From NCBI RefSeq assembly GCF_003989825.1, contig NZ_RZHE01000006.1, positions 670,069-734,068 on the forward strand: DNA of 64,000 bases, read 5' to 3'. The DNA is from Vreelandella populi. GTDB taxonomy: Bacteria > Pseudomonadota > Gammaproteobacteria > Pseudomonadales > Halomonadaceae. The notes beneath the pieces were generated by a model. That model ran no database searches. It was not told the origin of the DNA and worked only from the letters and a program-made list of their open reading frames with translations. How positions within the stretch are numbered: position 1 is the first letter of the stretch; the number at the start of each line of letters is the position of its first letter. Positions 1-9,376 of this stretch are shown here, in pieces. A program made the position numbers and the translations under genes.

Positions 1-1
1 C

Positions 2-208
2 CTGGTAGGCCTGATCGATTCTGACTACCAAGGCGAGCTGATGATATCGGTCTGGAACCGCGGGCAAAGCGCTTTCACGCTATCGCCCTTCGAGAGGCTG
101 GCGCAATATGTACTCGTGCCCGTGGTACAGGCTGAGCTTTCTATCGTTGACGCGTTTACTGCCTCTACCCGGGGCAGCGGCGGCTTTGGCAGCACCGGCC
201 GCCAGTAA
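2..208 (+). CDS. dut: dUTP diphosphatase, C-terminal part (partial)
   Basis: The reading frame is open from the window edge to TAA at 206-208 and gives the last 68 residues of a trimeric dUTPase. The enzyme hydrolyses dUTP to dUMP and pyrophosphate, keeping uracil out of DNA and supplying dUMP for thymidylate synthesis. The visible part contains the [13 protein letters not shown] and [10 protein letters not shown] segments of the beta-barrel and ends in the glycine-rich [10 protein letters not shown] arm (motif V), which closes over the active site of the neighbouring subunit. The gene lies 36 bases before algC, the same order as in Pseudomonas. The 5' end is outside the window, so start and promoter are not visible. 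Confidence 0.93.
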   Translation: MVGLIDSDYQGELMISVWNRGQSAFTLSPFERLAQYVLVPVVQAELSIVDAFTASTRGSGGFGSTGRQ

Positions 209-244
209 TTTCGCCGTAACGCTCCGTATTGACAGGAAATAGCC

Positions 245-1630
245 ATGAACGTACCTGCTTCGATTTTTCGCGCCTACGATGTTCGCGGCATTGTGGACAA
301 AACATTGAGTGAATCCACCGCCGAGTGGATAGGCCGCGCCATCGGTACCGAGGCGGCGGCTCGCGGTGAGCAAAGCGTGATTGTCGCCCGCGATGGGCGT
401 CTGTCCGGCCCGACCCTGCAGGCGGCGCTGATTCGCGGCTTAATGGCCGCAGGGCGCGATGTTATCGACATAGGCATGGTACCTACCCCAGTTCTGTATT
501 TTGCCACCCATACCCTGCCCGAAAGCCGCTCGGGTGTAATGGTCACCGGCAGCCATAACCCACCAGATTACAATGGCTTCAAGATCGTACTGGCTGGCGA
601 AACGCTTTCTGGCGATGCGATCACAGCGCTTTTCAAGCGCATCGAGTCGAATGATTTAGCCAGCGGCCAGGGCAGTGTTCGCTCGCTGGACATACGTGCC
701 GCGTACCTTGCCCGCATCCTTGGTGACGTTCACGTTAAGCGGCCTCTAGAAGCGGTGGTAGACTGCGGCAACGGCGTGGCAGGCGAGCTGGGGCCGCAGC
801 TGATCGAACAGCTGGGCGTCACGACCATCGCCCTGTTTGCCGAGATCGATGGCCACTTCCCCAACCATCATCCCGACCCCGGCAAACCTGAAAACCTGCA
901 GGACCTGATCAACAAGGTGCAGGAAACAGGCGCCGATATCGGGCTTGCCTTTGACGGCGACGGCGACCGGGTGGGTGTAGTAACCCCGCGTGGTCGAATG
1001 ATCTACCCCGACCATCTACTGATGGCATTTGCGATCGACATGCTCACCCGCCACCCCGGCGCCCGCGTGATCTTTGATATCAAATGTACCGGCAACCTTG
1101 CCCGGGTGATCAGCGAGGCCGGTGGCGAGCCTGAAATGTGGCGCACCGGCCATTCGCTGATCAAGGCGCGCATGAAGGAAACCGATGCTCAGCTAGGTGG
1201 GGAAATGAGCGGGCATATTTTCTTCAAGGAGCGCTGGTATGGTTTTGACGATGGTCTTTATGCCGCCGCACGTCTGTTAGAAATATTGGCACTTTATAAT
1301 GAAGATGCAGACGCCTTTTTTGACCGCTTTCCTCAGGATCCAAGTACCCCGGAAATCAATATAATCGTAAGCGATGAAGAGAAATTTGGCCTGATAGAAG
1401 CGCTTGCCCGCGAAGGCGACTTCGGTGAAGGTATCAAAACCACACTGGATGGTATCCGGGTTGACTACCCCGACGGCTGGGGCCTGTGCCGTGCCTCCAA
1501 CACCACGCCGGCCCTGGTGCTGCGCTTTGAAGGGAAAGACAGGCAGGCTTTGGCGCGTATAAGGGAATGCTTTGCCAAAGCACTTGCACGCGTTGCGCCA
1601 ACGCTTGAGATTCCTGTAACGCCGGTTTAA
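245..1630 (+). CDS. algC: Phosphomannomutase/phosphoglucomutase
   Basis: A 461-residue alpha-D-phosphohexomutase that interconverts mannose-1-P/mannose-6-P and glucose-1-P/glucose-6-P. It feeds GDP-mannose, LPS core and exopolysaccharide synthesis in the cytoplasm. The active-site loop TGSHNP puts the phosphoserine near residue 103. The metal-binding loop DGDGDR lies near residue 238, and GEMSGH near residue 320 is the sugar-binding loop. The C-terminal domain carries the RASNTTP phosphate-binding loop. Length matches Pseudomonas AlgC (about 463). The ATG follows an AGGAAA-type ribosome site. It sits between dut and argB, as in pseudomonads, and is probably co-transcribed with them. Symbol algC follows that synteny; manB-like would also be reasonable. 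Confidence 0.93.
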   Translation: MNVPASIFRAYDVRGIVDKTLSESTAEWIGRAIGTEAAARGEQSVIVARDGRLSGPTLQAALIRGLMAAGRDVIDIGMVPTPVLYFATHTLPESRSGVMVTGSHNPPDYNGFKIVLAGETLSGDAITALFKRIESNDLASGQGSVRSLDIRAAYLARILGDVHVKRPLEAVVDCGNGVAGELGPQLIEQLGVTTIALFAEIDGHFPNHHPDPGKPENLQDLINKVQETGADIGLAFDGDGDRVGVVTPRGRMIYPDHLLMAFAIDMLTRHPGARVIFDIKCTGNLARVISEAGGEPEMWRTGHSLIKARMKETDAQLGGEMSGHIFFKERWYGFDDGLYAAARLLEILALYNEDADAFFDRFPQDPSTPEINIIVSDEEKFGLIEALAREGDFGEGIKTTLDGIRVDYPDGWGLCRASNTTPALVLRFEGKDRQALARIRECFAKALARVAPTLEIPVTPV

Positions 1631-1694
1631 ACACGCGGCAGGTACCATAACAATAGCCGTTAGCCACGACTATCCGGATAAAAGAAAACAGTAA

Positions 1695-2609
<915 letters not shown>

Positions 2610-2630
2610 CCGCGACGGAGGGCTAACGTC

Positions 2631-3239
2631 ATGAGTGACGACCGTAAACCTCGCCGCCGCGAGCAGATTCTTCAGGCGCTTGCCTTGATGCTTGAAGAGG
2701 ACAGCGGAAAACGCATCACCACAGCAGCACTGGCGCGCCAGGTAGGCGTTTCCGAGGCAGCGCTTTATCGCCACTTTCCCAGTAAGGCGCGGATGTTCGA
2801 GGGCCTGATTGATTTTATCGAAGAGAGCCTCTTTGCGCGCATTACGCGGATTTTAGAAGAAGTCCCCGACGCCACCGCGCGCTGTGGCAAGATTCTAGCG
2901 CTGCTGCTGGGCTTTGCCGAAAAGAACCCTGGGCTTGCCCGAGTAATGGGGGGCGATGTCCTGACCGGCGAAACCGCCCGCCTGCGCCTGCGGGTCCACC
3001 AGCTGTTTGAACGCATGGAAATGCAGCTCAGACAGGTTATTCGTGAAGCCGAACTTCGCGAAGGGCGCCGCCCCCGCATTCATGCATCAGCGGCCGCCAA
3101 TCTATTGATTGCCCAGGCCGAGGGGCGCATTTCGCAATATGTACGCAGCGATTTCAAACGCCTGCCAACCGAGTACTGGGAAGACCAGTGGGCACTGCTT
3201 GCCGGGCAGTTACTGCGCGAAGCAACCCAGGCAGCCTGA
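2631..3239 (+). CDS. slmA: Nucleoid occlusion factor SlmA (TetR fold)
   Basis: A 202-residue TetR-family protein that binds palindromic sites on the chromosome and blocks FtsZ ring assembly over unsegregated nucleoids. The N-terminal helix-turn-helix covers about residues 25-50 (ITTAALARQVGVSEAALYRH). The middle segment FAEKNPGLARVM is characteristic of SlmA rather than of ordinary TetR repressors. The C-terminal dimer/FtsZ-binding part contains NLLIAQAEGRISQ and ends near WALLAGQLL. Length is that of E. coli SlmA (198). It follows argB by 21 bases with a GGAGGG ribosome site before the ATG. Its presence together with minCDE at 46-48 kb means both classical division-site selection systems are encoded in this window. 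Confidence 0.95.
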   Translation: MSDDRKPRRREQILQALALMLEEDSGKRITTAALARQVGVSEAALYRHFPSKARMFEGLIDFIEESLFARITRILEEVPDATARCGKILALLLGFAEKNPGLARVMGGDVLTGETARLRLRVHQLFERMEMQLRQVIREAELREGRRPRIHASAAANLLIAQAEGRISQYVRSDFKRLPTEYWEDQWALLAGQLLREATQAA

Positions 3240-3249
3240 AAAACGACTG

Positions 3250-3280
3250 CAAGGCGGCCGACAGGGTAGTCGGCCGCTTG
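3250..3280 (+). terminator. Terminator-like hairpin after slmA
   Basis: CAAG(G)CGGCCGAC and GTCGGCCGCTTG form a stem of 12 pairs with one bulged G around a six-base loop, 10 bases after the slmA stop. No long T-run follows, so termination would be weak, or the stem may be an RNA-processing element before the next small gene. Confidence 0.45.
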
Positions 3281-3312
3281 ATATCTTGACCATCTGCCAA
3301 AGGAAGGCGCTT

Positions 3313-3612
3313 TTGAATATTACTCACCTGGAACACACCGTTATTGCCCTGCTCTTTCAAGCCCTGCTTTGGCCGTTTGTGGGCCGCTGGGTGGCGGGCT
3401 CGCTAATTGTCGCGGTCTTTTTAGGTCGGGAGATTGCCCAGCACGAATATGCCGGGGGAGGCCCTAACGAGGTATGGTATCTTTATGGGCTTTTCAACCA
3501 CTGGTCGCTGGATTCATTTTTAGATTTCGTGGCCCCTGCCGTAGCATGCGCCGTTGTCGCGTTAGCCATGCCGGGCAGTTGGCTCTGGAAGCAGTTTGCC
3601 AAGCGCCAATAG
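3313..3612 (+). CDS. Small inner-membrane protein of unknown function
   Basis: A 99-residue protein I cannot assign to a family. The start is chosen as TTG at 3313 because AGGAAGG lies at 3301-3307, six bases upstream; no good ATG exists in frame. Three hydrophobic stretches (about residues 8-32, 50-65 and 68-88) suggest two or three membrane segments. Between the first two is the polar stretch REIAQHEYAGGG. It reads in the same direction as slmA after a hairpin and ends 80 bases before convergent rpoH, separated by a bidirectional terminator. The overall look is of small holin-like or phage-derived membrane proteins found singly in marine gammaproteobacteria, but that is only an impression. 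Confidence 0.65.
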   Translation: MNITHLEHTVIALLFQALLWPFVGRWVAGSLIVAVFLGREIAQHEYAGGGPNEVWYLYGLFNHWSLDSFLDFVAPAVACAVVALAMPGSWLWKQFAKRQ

Positions 3613-3644
3613 ATCAGCGTCAAACACCTGACTGGCAGGTATAA

Positions 3645-3675
3645 AAAACCGGCGTGTTTTGGCAGCGCCGGTTTT
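3645..3675. terminator. Bidirectional terminator between the small membrane gene and rpoH
   Basis: AAAACCGGCG and CGCCGGTTTT form a perfect 10-bp stem around an 11-base loop. The flanking A and T runs let it work on both strands, serving the plus-strand gene ending at 3612 and rpoH ending at 3693. Confidence 0.85.
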
Positions 3676-3692
3676 CTGTAAGCTAATGGCGT

Positions 3693-4559
3693 TTAAGCCG
3701 CCAAAGCATCGCCCATCTTCAGACGCAGTTTTTTCATCGCGTTCTTTTCCAGCTGGCGGATACGCTCGGCGCTGACACCGTAAACATCGGCCAGATCATG
3801 CAGCGTGGCCTTGTTATCGGTCAGCCAGCGGCGCTGTAGAATATCTCGCGAGCGCTCGTCCAGGCCTTTCAATGCAAGCTGCAAACGACGCGTTGAGTCT
3901 TCCTCAAAATCGCTGTCTTCAAGCTGCGTGGCTGGGTCTGCCGAAGCGTCGTCCAGAAAATAAGCTGGCGCCTGATAAGTGCTCTCTTCGTCATCGCTTG
4001 GCGAGGCATCATAGCCTGCGTCATAGGCAGAAAGGCGCCCTTCCATATCACGCACGACTTCCGGCTTAACGTCGAGGTCCTTGGCGATGGCGTCGACTTC
4101 GTCGTTGTTCAACCACGCCAGACGTTTTTTAGCACTGCGCAAATTGAAGAACAGCTTGCGCTGGGCTTTGGTCGTGGCAATTTTAACGATTCGCCAGTTA
4201 CGCAGCACAAACTCGTGAATTTCAGCCTTGATCCAGTGCACTGCAAACGATACCAGGCGTACCCCTTGATTAGGGTCAAAACGCTTGACGGCTTTCATCA
4301 AGCCAACGTTACCTTCCTGAATCAAGTCAGCCTGAGGTAGCCCGTAACCTGAATAACTGCGGGCAATATGCACCACAAAACGCAGATGCGACAGTACCAG
4401 ACGGCGCGCTGCTTCCAAGTCGCCTTCATCGTACAACCGGAACGCAAGCTCGCGCTCTTCTTCAACACTCAGCACCGAAATGCCGTTAACCGCTCGAATA
4501 TAGCCGCCCAGATCATGGCCTGGAGAAAGCTGTCCTACCGGTAGAAGACTAGTGCTCAT
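3693..4559 (-). CDS. rpoH: RNA polymerase sigma-32 (heat-shock) factor
   Basis: A 288-residue sigma-70 family factor that directs RNA polymerase to heat-shock promoters. Region 2 contains [20 protein letters not shown] and [19 protein letters not shown]. The RpoH box [11 protein letters not shown] near residue 130, which involves DnaK/FtsH-dependent turnover, separates it from RpoD and RpoS. Region 4 ends with the helix-turn-helix [21 protein letters not shown] at 4559 is preferred over an upstream TTG at 4565 because GGAGA lies about 10 bases before it. The position downstream of ftsX, with its own roughly 210-base leader, is the same as in E. coli and Pseudomonas. I could not verify an RNA thermometer in that leader. 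Confidence 0.96.
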   Translation of the reverse strand: MSTSLLPVGQLSPGHDLGGYIRAVNGISVLSVEEERELAFRLYDEGDLEAARRLVLSHLRFVVHIARSYSGYGLPQADLIQEGNVGLMKAVKRFDPNQGVRLVSFAVHWIKAEIHEFVLRNWRIVKIATTKAQRKLFFNLRSAKKRLAWLNNDEVDAIAKDLDVKPEVVRDMEGRLSAYDAGYDASPSDDEESTYQAPAYFLDDASADPATQLEDSDFEEDSTRRLQLALKGLDERSRDILQRRWLTDNKATLHDLADVYGVSAERIRQLEKNAMKKLRLKMGDALAA

Positions 4560-4768
4560 ATGCAAACGGTCTCCCTATCACTCTATCGTGGTTGGCGTAC
4601 GTGGTTGAAATCACACAATACGCCTCAATTAATCCCTAAGACTCTACCTGCCTGACAAGGTTCACTTGGATGCAGGTCTGTTACGCTTGTCTGCTACTCT
4701 TAACTCTACTACGACGGCGCCCAGAGTAATCAACCATTGTTACCGTTAGCGGATACTGCATTTAATCC

Positions 4769-5818
4769 TTAACGTGGCCGAATGCTGGTGAGATGACGGG
4801 TAACTGCCAGCCAAGCCCCTAACCAGCCTAGTAGTGTGCTGCAGGATAGCAAAATTGTAGCGCCAGTCATATCCAACTGTGGTAGTGAAAAGCTGGCGCC
4901 ATAACTTGCCGCTAGTGCCGCGACAGGCAACGATAGCCAGTGATTCCCCAGCCCAAGCAGGCCCAGCGCCAGGAACCCGCCGCCCAAGCCATACCAAGCG
5001 CCGCTGTACAGAAACGGCCGACGTACAAAGGCGTGAGTCGCCCCAATCAGCATGACCACCTCAATTTCCCGGCGCCGACTCTCCACCGCCAGGCGAATGG
5101 TGTTGCCGACGACTAGAAGCACCCCAAGTCCAAACAGCACGCCAAGCGCCAGCGCTACCCGCCGCCCAAGGGCTGCCAAATGCCGCAACCGCTCTACCCA
5201 TGCCAAATCAACCCGCACTTCATCAACCCCCGCCAGGGCTTCCAGGGTGCTTGCCAGCTGTTGCATGGCGGCGGGTTCCACGTCTTGTGGTCGCACCACA
5301 ATGCTGGCCGGCAGCGGGTTATCGTCAAGCCCTGCTAGCGCGTCATCCAGGCCCAGCGACCGTTGAAACTCGGCCATACCCTGCTCAGCGCTGATCATGC
5401 GGGTATCGAGCACCGCCTGCTCCGCGCTGACCGCCTGCTCAATACGCTCGGCCTGAGCCGGGTCTACGGCGGGCTGTAGATATACGGTAAGCGTGGCGCT
5501 TTCATCCAGCTCAGCATCCAGCAAACGGGCGCTGTCCAGGGTCAGCCATAAGGCGGCGGGAAGCACCAGCGCAATCGCAATCGCGAGCATAGTAAGGAGG
5601 TTGCCCACCGGATGGCGTACCAGGCGATAAAAGCTGTCCCAACTCATTGCCCGGTGGTGACGCCCCCAGGCGCGCAAGCGGCTTGAAAACCGGGCCTGCT
5701 GGGAGTTGGCTCCACGCCGCTTGGGTGGCTCCTGGCGTGACGGCGTCGCCTTGCTTTTCGTCTTGGGCGTTTTAGGCGCAGCTCCTCTGGGGCGCCTGGG
5801 CGTTGTTGACGGCTTCAT
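4769..5818 (-). CDS. ftsX: Cell division protein FtsX (membrane subunit of FtsEX)
   Basis: A 349-residue ABC-type membrane protein that, with FtsE, couples ATP hydrolysis to activation of peptidoglycan hydrolases (through EnvC-type partners) at the septum. Residues 1-60 are a long, very basic and proline-rich cytoplasmic tail. TM1 is near residues 80-100. The periplasmic domain covers about 100-215. TM2-TM4 lie near 220-245, 268-290 and 320-340, and the conserved REIEVVMLIGAT sequence sits between TM2 and TM3. The start overlaps the ftsE stop by four bases (ATGA), implying translational coupling. The cytoplasmic tail is longer than that of E. coli FtsX as far as I recall the family. Confidence 0.93.
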   Translation of the reverse strand: MKPSTTPRRPRGAAPKTPKTKSKATPSRQEPPKRRGANSQQARFSSRLRAWGRHHRAMSWDSFYRLVRHPVGNLLTMLAIAIALVLPAALWLTLDSARLLDAELDESATLTVYLQPAVDPAQAERIEQAVSAEQAVLDTRMISAEQGMAEFQRSLGLDDALAGLDDNPLPASIVVRPQDVEPAAMQQLASTLEALAGVDEVRVDLAWVERLRHLAALGRRVALALGVLFGLGVLLVVGNTIRLAVESRRREIEVVMLIGATHAFVRRPFLYSGAWYGLGGGFLALGLLGLGNHWLSLPVAALAASYGASFSLPQLDMTGATILLSCSTLLGWLGAWLAVTRHLTSIRPR

Positions 5819-6483
5819 ACAGCTCCCTCATCGGCCACTAGGCGCCCTTCACGCAAGCGCAGAATGCGGTGACGCAGGCGGGCAATCAGCGCCAAGTCGT
5901 GGCTTGCAATCATGACCGTGGTACCGATGCGGTTGAAGTCTTCAAAAAGCGCCATGATGTCGGCCGAGAGCTGCGGATCCAGATTTCCCGTCGGCTCATC
6001 GGCAAGCAGTAGCGAAGGTTTGTTGACCACCGCGCGGGCAATGCCCACCCGCTGCTGCTCGCCGCCGGAAAGCTCCACGGGCAGCGCCTTTTCACGGTGC
6101 AGCAAGCCAACTTTATCCAAGGCAGCACGCACACGGCGCGCCGTTTCTCGTGGCTCGATGCCCTGAATTTCAAGCGGCAACGACACATTGTGAAACACGC
6201 TTCGATCAAATAGCAGTTGGTGATCCTGAAAGACCACGCCTATCTGGCGGCGATAAAACGGCACTTGGCTTGCGTGCAGCTGGGCAATATCGTGCCCAGC
6301 GACCATGACCCGCCCGCGGCTGGGCTTTTCAAGGCGCATGATCAAGCGCAGCAATGAGCTCTTGCCTGCCCCGGAATGCCCGGTCAGAAACACCATTTCA
6401 CCGCGTTCTACACGAAAATCCAGATGGGCCAGGGCTTCAAAACGGCCACCATAGCGCTTCCCGACGTGCTCGAAAGCGATCAT
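5815..6483 (-). CDS. ftsE: Cell division ATP-binding protein FtsE
   Basis: A 222-residue ABC ATPase that partners FtsX at the divisome. Walker A is GHSGAGKSS (near residue 35), the signature motif is [10 protein letters not shown] (near 138), Walker B is [12 protein letters not shown] (near 160), and the switch histidine is in ASHD (near 193). The Q-loop is [14 protein letters not shown], with the FtsE-type reading of that segment. The start overlaps the ftsY stop and the stop overlaps the ftsX start, each by ATGA, so ftsY-ftsE-ftsX form a tightly coupled operon, as across gammaproteobacteria. Confidence 0.96.
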   Translation of the reverse strand: MIAFEHVGKRYGGRFEALAHLDFRVERGEMVFLTGHSGAGKSSLLRLIMRLEKPSRGRVMVAGHDIAQLHASQVPFYRRQIGVVFQDHQLLFDRSVFHNVSLPLEIQGIEPRETARRVRAALDKVGLLHREKALPVELSGGEQQRVGIARAVVNKPSLLLADEPTGNLDPQLSADIMALFEDFNRIGTTVMIASHDLALIARLRHRILRLREGRLVADEGAV

Positions 6484-7946
6484 GCGCGGCCGTCATCCCC
6501 TTGGCGGTCAAACAGGGCGTTGACAAAGTCCTCGGCTTCGAAGGGACGCAGGTCATCCAGCCCCTCTCCTACACCAATAAAGCGGATAGGCGTTTTTAGC
6601 TGCTTGGCCAGGGCAAAGATAATGCCTCCCTTTGCCGTGCCATCCAGCTTGGTGAGCGTAATACCCGTGACCGGCACGGCTTCATTGAACGTGCTCGCCT
6701 GAGCAATGGCGTTTTGTCCGGTGCCTGCATCCAGTACCAGCATGACTTCATGGGGCGCGGTGGCGTCCACTTTTTTCATCACCCGATGGACTTTTTTCAG
6801 CTCTTCCATCAAGTGGCTCTTGTTGTGCAAACGGCCCGCCGTATCGGCAATCAGCACATCCACGCCACGCGCTTTGGCAGCAGCCACGGCGTCATAAATC
6901 ACTGATGCGCTGTCGGCACCGGTGTGCTGGGCAATCACCGGCACGCTGTTGCGTTCGCCCCACACTTTAAGCTGCTCGACCGCCGCCGCCCGGAAGGTGT
7001 CCCCGGCCGCCAGCATGACGCTTTTACCTTCGCGCTGAAAACGCTGGGTCAGCTTGCCGATGGTGGTGGTTTTCCCCACCCCGTTAACGCCGACAACTAA
7101 AATGACAAAGGGGCCGTCCGCCTGCCGGTTCAGGTCCAGCGGCGTTGCCACCGGCCCTAGCATGGAAGCAAGTTCCTCCTGCAAGCCCCGGTACAGCGCT
7201 TCTGGGTTATTAAGCTCCTTGCGTGATACTCGCGCTTCAAGGCGCTCGATAATCTCGCTGGTGGCATCAATACCCACATCGGCCATCAGCAGCTGGGTTT
7301 CCAGGTCTTCCAGAAGCTCGTCATCAATCTGCTTTTTGCCTAAAAACAGATCGGCGATACCGTCGGTCAGATTGGCGCGGGTCTTGCCCAGGCCTGACTT
7401 GATCCGTGCAAACCAGCCCTGCTTTTCACCTTTTGCGGCCACCGGCTTCTCTTGGAGTGCTGGTTTGGGCTCCGAAGGTGCCTGTACGGGTTCAGGCTCT
7501 GGGATGGGTTCTGGCTCAGGGATAGGATCTGGCTCAGGAATAGGCTCTGGCTCTGGGACGGGCTCCGGCTCAGGGATGGGTTCTGGCTCAGGAATAAGCT
7601 CCGGCTCAGGAATAGGCTCTGGCTTGATCTCGGGTTCCGGTTTAATCGGATCGATTTCGGGCTCAGGGGCAGGCTCCGGCTCGATCTCGGGTTCCGGTTT
7701 AATCGGGTCAATTTCAGGCTCATCAGCAGGTTCCGGGTCGATCTCGGGCTCTGGCTTAATCGGATCGATTTCGGGCTCATCAGCAGGCTCCGGCTTGATC
7801 TCGGGTTCCGGTTTAACCGGATCGACATCAGGCACTGGTTTGATTTCGGACTCCGGCTGCGGCTCTTCTTGACGCAACTCCTCCTGCGGCAACTCCTGGG
7901 AGTCATGCTTTTTCTTACGCTTGAAAAAACCAAACATGGTTGTCAT
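6480..7946 (-). CDS. ftsY: Signal recognition particle receptor FtsY
   Basis: A 488-residue SRP-GTPase receptor that docks Ffh-ribosome complexes at the inner membrane. After a short basic start ([10 protein letters not shown], a plausible lipid anchor), residues about 20-160 are a low-complexity acidic A domain rich in Glu-Pro repeats. The N domain covers about 180-265 and the G domain about 275-488: P-loop [15 protein letters not shown], and [10 protein letters not shown]. Two starts are possible, ATG at 7946 or at 7937; the second begins directly with MFGFF and is similarly plausible. It leads the ftsYEX operon, and its SRP partner ffh is at 35.8-37.2 kb. The repeat-rich A domain is the unusual part and is listed separately. 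Confidence 0.94.
   Translation of the reverse strand: MTTMFGFFKRKKKHDSQELPQEELRQEEPQPESEIKPVPDVDPVKPEPEIKPEPADEPEIDPIKPEPEIDPEPADEPEIDPIKPEPEIEPEPAPEPEIDPIKPEPEIKPEPIPEPELIPEPEPIPEPEPVPEPEPIPEPDPIPEPEPIPEPEPVQAPSEPKPALQEKPVAAKGEKQGWFARIKSGLGKTRANLTDGIADLFLGKKQIDDELLEDLETQLLMADVGIDATSEIIERLEARVSRKELNNPEALYRGLQEELASMLGPVATPLDLNRQADGPFVILVVGVNGVGKTTTIGKLTQRFQREGKSVMLAAGDTFRAAAVEQLKVWGERNSVPVIAQHTGADSASVIYDAVAAAKARGVDVLIADTAGRLHNKSHLMEELKKVHRVMKKVDATAPHEVMLVLDAGTGQNAIAQASTFNEAVPVTGITLTKLDGTAKGGIIFALAKQLKTPIRFIGVGEGLDDLRPFEAEDFVNALFDRQGDDGRA
7485..7880 (-). repeat. Glu-Pro coding repeats in the FtsY A domain
   Basis: Within ftsY the DNA is made of two imperfect tandem patterns. One encodes a unit of roughly [11 protein letters not shown] followed by PEPADEP-like spacing, about four copies. 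The other encodes PIPEPEP-like hexa/octapeptides, about eight copies. On the plus strand this reads as repeated GGCTCAGG/GGCTCTGG blocks. Codon-level differences between copies show it is not a recent exact duplication. Such repeats change length by slippage. Confidence 0.85.
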
Positions 7947-8027
7947 CCAACTTGAAAGGTGAACATTGTGACCATCCTACCACCGCCAACCAAGACTTTG
8001 GATAAGTAGCCCGCTACAATCCCCGAT

Positions 8028-8648
8028 ATGACACGACAACGCTCTTCTATCTCACGTTCACGCTCATCGGCTTCCCGTGGCGCGCCTTCCCGGCAGACGG
8101 GTAAGTTACGTATTATCGGCGGCGACTATCGGCGCCGCCAGTTACCCGTACTCGACCGGCCAGGACTTCGGCCCACCCCGGACCGGGTACGCGAAACGCT
8201 GTTCAACTGGTTAGGCCAGCAGCTATACGGCCAACGCGTGCTGGACCTTTTTGCAGGCACCGGCGCGTTAGGCATCGAAGCGCTTTCACGTGGTGCCGCT
8301 CATGTGGACTTTGTCGAACGTGACAGCACCGTGGCGGCGTATATTACTCAAAACCTGGCCACGCTTGGGGCTACTCGCGGGTACGTTACCCCGCGCGATG
8401 CGCTGCTGTTTCTCGACCAGCCAGCCAGCCCCTATGACCTGGTGTTTCTGGACCCGCCCTTTCACCAGACGCTAGCTTCCCCCTGCTGCAACGCGCTGGA
8501 ACAGGCTGGCTGGCTCTCAAAAGATGCCATGATTTACCTGGAGACCGAACGCACCCTTACGCCTGCCGTTCCGGCTAACTGGCAGCTACACCGCGAAACC
8601 CAGGCAGGAGAAAGCACCGCTCGGCTCTACCAACGACAAACACCCTAA
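8028..8648 (+). CDS. rsmD: 16S rRNA (guanine(966)-N2)-methyltransferase
   Basis: A 206-residue class I methyltransferase that methylates N2 of G966 in 16S rRNA of the small subunit. After a basic Ser/Arg-rich tail, the core begins with LRIIGGDYRRRQL. RPTPDRVRETLFNWL is the RsmD substrate motif, LDLFAGTGALGIEALSRGA is the SAM-binding motif I (near residue 70), and the catalytic DPPF motif lies near residue 141. It is divergent from ftsY across an 81-base gap, the same arrangement as in many gammaproteobacteria. The start is ATG at 8028; the basic leader is a little longer than usual, and translation could begin later, but no better start is seen. Confidence 0.94.
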   Translation: MTRQRSSISRSRSSASRGAPSRQTGKLRIIGGDYRRRQLPVLDRPGLRPTPDRVRETLFNWLGQQLYGQRVLDLFAGTGALGIEALSRGAAHVDFVERDSTVAAYITQNLATLGATRGYVTPRDALLFLDQPASPYDLVFLDPPFHQTLASPCCNALEQAGWLSKDAMIYLETERTLTPAVPANWQLHRETQAGESTARLYQRQTP

Positions 8649-8742
8649 ACAGCGCTTGCCGACAGCGCCTGCGAGCGTTACGCTCGCCTCATTCGCCCCT
8701 GTTGGCACGCCTGTCGTTCGTTTTTTAACCCTGGAGGTTTAC

Positions 8743-8925
8743 ATGAGTCTGGAACTGTTCAATCAGCTCGAACAGAAAGTTACCGATACAGTGGAAGCAC
8801 TGGAAATGATGAAGCTGGAAAATGAAGAGCTGCGCGATGAAAACGCCAAGCTCAAGCAGGAACGCGAAGAGTGGGAACGTCGCCTGAACAGCCTGCTGAG
8901 CAAGTTTGAAGGCAGCGCTAGCTAA
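8743..8925 (+). CDS. zapB: Cell division protein ZapB-like coiled coil
   Basis: A 60-residue, almost entirely helical acidic protein (MSLELFNQLEQKVTDTVEAL at the start) with heptad hydrophobics and an EELRDENAKLKQE segment. E. coli ZapB stabilises the Z-ring through ZapA and MatP. Length, the LEQKV-T start and charge pattern agree with ZapB. The start is ATG at 8743, with GGAGG six bases before it; upstream in-frame codons are not conserved-looking and lack a ribosome site. It overlaps the convergent rimI end by eight bases. The hairpin GCGAGCG-TTA-CGCTCGC at 8671-8687, between rsmD and this gene, lacks a T-run. Confidence 0.82.
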   Translation: MSLELFNQLEQKVTDTVEALEMMKLENEELRDENAKLKQEREEWERRLNSLLSKFEGSAS

Positions 8926-9376
8926 GCGCCCGCGACATTAATAGCGCGTCTTCACGCCCGGTAGCGCCTTGCACTGCCGGGTAGTAGTTTTTGCGCTGCC
9001 CATCCTGGCTAAACCCCAAGCGTTGATAGAGGCCGATAGCGGCCCCATTGCTTGCACGCACTTCAAGCAGCACACGCTCGCTTTGCCATTCGCTAGCCTT
9101 TGCCAGCACCGAATGTATGAGTTCGCGCCCCACACCTTGATGACGACAAGCAGGCAGTACGCCAATGGCCTGAAGCTCCGCATCAAAAGGCAGGCGGACA
9201 AGCACCGCATAGCCTATCAGCACCTCTTCCTGAAAACGTCCCAGAACACAGCTGTGACTGCCCGTCTCAGCGCCGGCTAGCGCCTCTTTCAGCAAGGCAT
9301 CGCTTACGCCACTCTGCGCCTGTGCTTCAAGCGCTACCAGCGCGGCGTAGTCGCTTGCCTGCAGTTCAGTTGTCAC
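8918..9376 (-). CDS. rimI: Ribosomal protein S18 alanine N-acetyltransferase
   Basis: A 152-residue GNAT acetyltransferase that acetylates the N-terminal alanine of S18 (family knowledge). The acetyl-CoA site is LPACRHQGVGRELIHSVL, near residues 75-95. EVRASNGAAIGLYQRLGF-type sequence near residues 108-127 is the classic RimI signature, followed by GQRKNYYP. The chosen start is GTG at 9376, which has AAGG eight bases upstream and overlaps the preceding gene's end by 11 bases; a farther GTG at 9394 lacks a ribosome site. It follows the holD-like gene, an arrangement shared with Pseudomonas and enterics. Confidence 0.92.
   Translation of the reverse strand: MTTELQASDYAALVALEAQAQSGVSDALLKEALAGAETGSHSCVLGRFQEEVLIGYAVLVRLPFDAELQAIGVLPACRHQGVGRELIHSVLAKASEWQSERVLLEVRASNGAAIGLYQRLGFSQDGQRKNYYPAVQGATGREDALLMSRALS

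Noticed and set aside
7054..7872. Plus-strand frame encoding Gly-Ser repeats (GSGSG)
   Set aside because: It is the complement of the Glu-Pro repeats of ftsY; repeat-driven frames on the opposite strand are expected.
7485..7880. Short direct repeats that could suggest a CRISPR array
   Set aside because: The repeats are imperfect, not separated by unique spacers, and code in frame for FtsY.
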